From positions 1 through 64,000 of the forward strand of contig CAKUBE010000004.1 in NCBI GenBank assembly GCA_934636715.1: a stretch of DNA of 64,000 bases. The letters run 5' to 3'. Below, one piece after another: positions 62,932-64,000 of this stretch. This stretch comes from an uncultured Arachnia sp. (lineage in GTDB: Bacteria; Actinomycetota; Actinomycetes; Propionibacteriales; Propionibacteriaceae). Both the position numbers and the translations under genes were made by a program. A model generated the notes under the pieces. The model saw only the letters and a list, made by a program, of their open reading frames with translations. It searched no databases and was not told the origin of the DNA. Within the stretch, counting starts at the first letter, position 1. The number at the start of each line of letters is the position of its first letter.

Positions 62932-64000
62932 ATGAAGTCTGTTGCAGATCTCGGCGATCTCTCGGGCAAGCGGGTCCTCATCCGCTGCGACTTCAACGTC
63001 CCGCTGGACGCTGACAAGAACATCACCGACGACGGCCGCATCCGCGCCGCGCTCCCGACGCTGACCGCGCTGCGCGAGGCCGGCGCCCGCGTCGTCATCA
63101 TGGCCCACCTGGGCCGCCCCAAGGGCGAGGTCAACCCCAAGTACTCGCTGGCCCCCGTCGCCGCCCGCCTGGGCGAGCTGCTCGGCGTCGACGTCAAGCT
63201 GGCCGGCGACGTCGTCGGCGAGTCCGCGCAGGCCACCGTCGCCTCCCTGGCCGACGGTGACGTCGCCCTGCTGGAGAACGTGCGCTACGAGCCCGCAGAG
63301 GAGTCGAAGGACGAGGCGGAGCGCCAGGCGCTCGCCGCCAAGTACGCGGCCTTCGGCGACATCTTCGTCTCGGACGGCTTCGGCGTCGTGCACCGCAAGC
63401 AGGCGTCCGTCTACGACGTCGCCAAGCTCCTCCCGACCGCGGCGGGCTTCCTCGTCGCCAAGGAGGTCGGCGTCCTCAAGCAGCTGACCGAGACCCCCGA
63501 GCGCCCCTACGTCGTCGTGCTCGGCGGCGCGAAGGTCGCCGACAAGCTGTCGGTCATCGAGAACCTGCTCAAGGTGGCCGACACGCTGGTCATCGGCGGC
63601 GGCATGACCTTCACCTTCCTGAAGGCCCTGGGCAAGAACATCGGCAACTCGCTGCTGGACGCGTCCAACCTCGACACCTGCCTCGGCTACCTCGAGACCG
63701 CGAAGGCGGAGGGCAAGCAGATCCTGCTGCCGGTCGACGTGCGCGTCGCCGACGGCATGGACTTCGACGCCCGCACGACCATCGGCGAGGTCGAGGTCGT
63801 CTCCGTCGACGACATCCCCGAGGGCAAGCAGGGCCTCGACATCGGCCCCGAGAGCGAGAAGCTGTACGCCGACGCCATCAAGGGCGCCAAGACGGTGTTC
63901 TGGAACGGCCCGATGGGCGTGTTCGAGATCGCCTCCCTTGCGAAGGGCACCGCCGCCGTCGCGCAGGCGCTCACCGAGGTCGATGGCCTGTCGGTCGTCG
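62932..64000 (+). CDS. pgk: Phosphoglycerate kinase (3' end outside the window)
   Basis: This enzyme makes ATP from 1,3-bisphosphoglycerate. The visible 356 residues start M-K-S-V-A-D-L and include R-C-D-F-N-V-P-L near residue 20, the substrate-binding H-L-G-R-P-K near 60, G-G-A-K-V near 200 and W-N-G-P-M-G-V-F near 325. About 40-50 C-terminal residues lie beyond the window edge. AGGAAGG lies 11 bases before the ATG at 62932. Confidence 0.97.
   Translation, partial: MKSVADLGDLSGKRVLIRCDFNVPLDADKNITDDGRIRAALPTLTALREAGARVVIMAHLGRPKGEVNPKYSLAPVAARLGELLGVDVKLAGDVVGESAQATVASLADGDVALLENVRYEPAEESKDEAERQALAAKYAAFGDIFVSDGFGVVHRKQASVYDVAKLLPTAAGFLVAKEVGVLKQLTETPERPYVVVLGGAKVADKLSVIENLLKVADTLVIGGGMTFTFLKALGKNIGNSLLDASNLDTCLGYLETAKAEGKQILLPVDVRVADGMDFDARTTIGEVEVVSVDDIPEGKQGLDIGPESEKLYADAIKGAKTVFWNGPMGVFEIASLAKGTAAVAQALTEVDGLSVV

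Overview
The window is chromosomal DNA of a high-GC Gram-positive bacterium, most likely an actinobacterium of the Propionibacteriaceae type (inference from gene order and families; the species cannot be named from the sequence). The signs are strong GC bias at third codon positions, frequent GTG starts, WhiA, DUF4233 between folC and ndk, a maleylpyruvate-isomerase-family (mycothiol-type) protein, a DtxR/IdeR-like iron box, a BioQ-type biotin box, and the actinobacterial blocks tig-clpP1-clpP2-clpX-valS-folC-ndk-rne and uvrC-rapZ-yvcK-whiA-gap-pgk.

Layout. 0-3 kb: a minus-strand operon encoding an XhoI/PaeR7I-type restriction-modification system plus an unknown protein, visibly lower in GC than its surroundings. 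3-8.6 kb: a minus-strand operon (dapA/nanA-like aldolase, tctC, tctB, tctA, cytoplasmic BNR sialidase-like protein) with a divergent GntR/FadR-type regulator. 8.7-8.9 kb: tRNA-Pro(UGG) and tRNA-Gly(UCC). 9.5-17 kb: trigger factor, the Clp protease and a tricorn-like protease. 17-19.8 kb: a secreted CHAP protein with eight repeat domains. 19.9-26.6 kb: valS, a DsbA-like membrane thioredoxin, folC-DUF4233-ndk and a CPBP protease. 26.7-36.9 kb: radical SAM (TIGR03960) and its DUF2344 partner, separated by a 4.7-kb block (amino-acid symporter, DUF1846 protein, MFS exporter) flanked by two copies of a dispersed repeat, then RNase E/G. 36.9-41.5 kb: a small zinc protein, a secreted peptidoglycan-binding protein, rpmB, recG and an rsmD-coaE gene fusion. 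41.5-43.7 kb: a probable iron-regulated gene, a DUF1540 gene and a Phd/PIN toxin-antitoxin pair. 43.8-52.8 kb: uvrB, a frameshifted membrane protein, uvrA and uvrC. 52.9-54.9 kb: the biotin ECF transporter bioY-bioM-bioN under a BioQ-like operator. 54.9-58.7 kb: a toxin-gene relic and a DUF6493-like/SWIM pair. 58.9-64 kb: rapZ-yvcK-whiA-gap-pgk (pgk runs off the end).

The most notable points are: (1) an in-frame RsmD-CoaE fusion lying where two normally separate conserved gene blocks meet; (2) a dispersed hairpin-forming intergenic repeat (about ten or more copies) whose core provides the stop codon of three neighbouring genes and whose stem ends co-vary between copies; (3) a sialidase-like/aldolase/tripartite-tricarboxylate-transporter operon that may be an unusual sugar-acid uptake route; (4) a deleted toxin-antitoxin locus left as a palindrome plus a PIN fragment at the 3' end of bioN. 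No CRISPR array, prophage or insertion sequence was seen.
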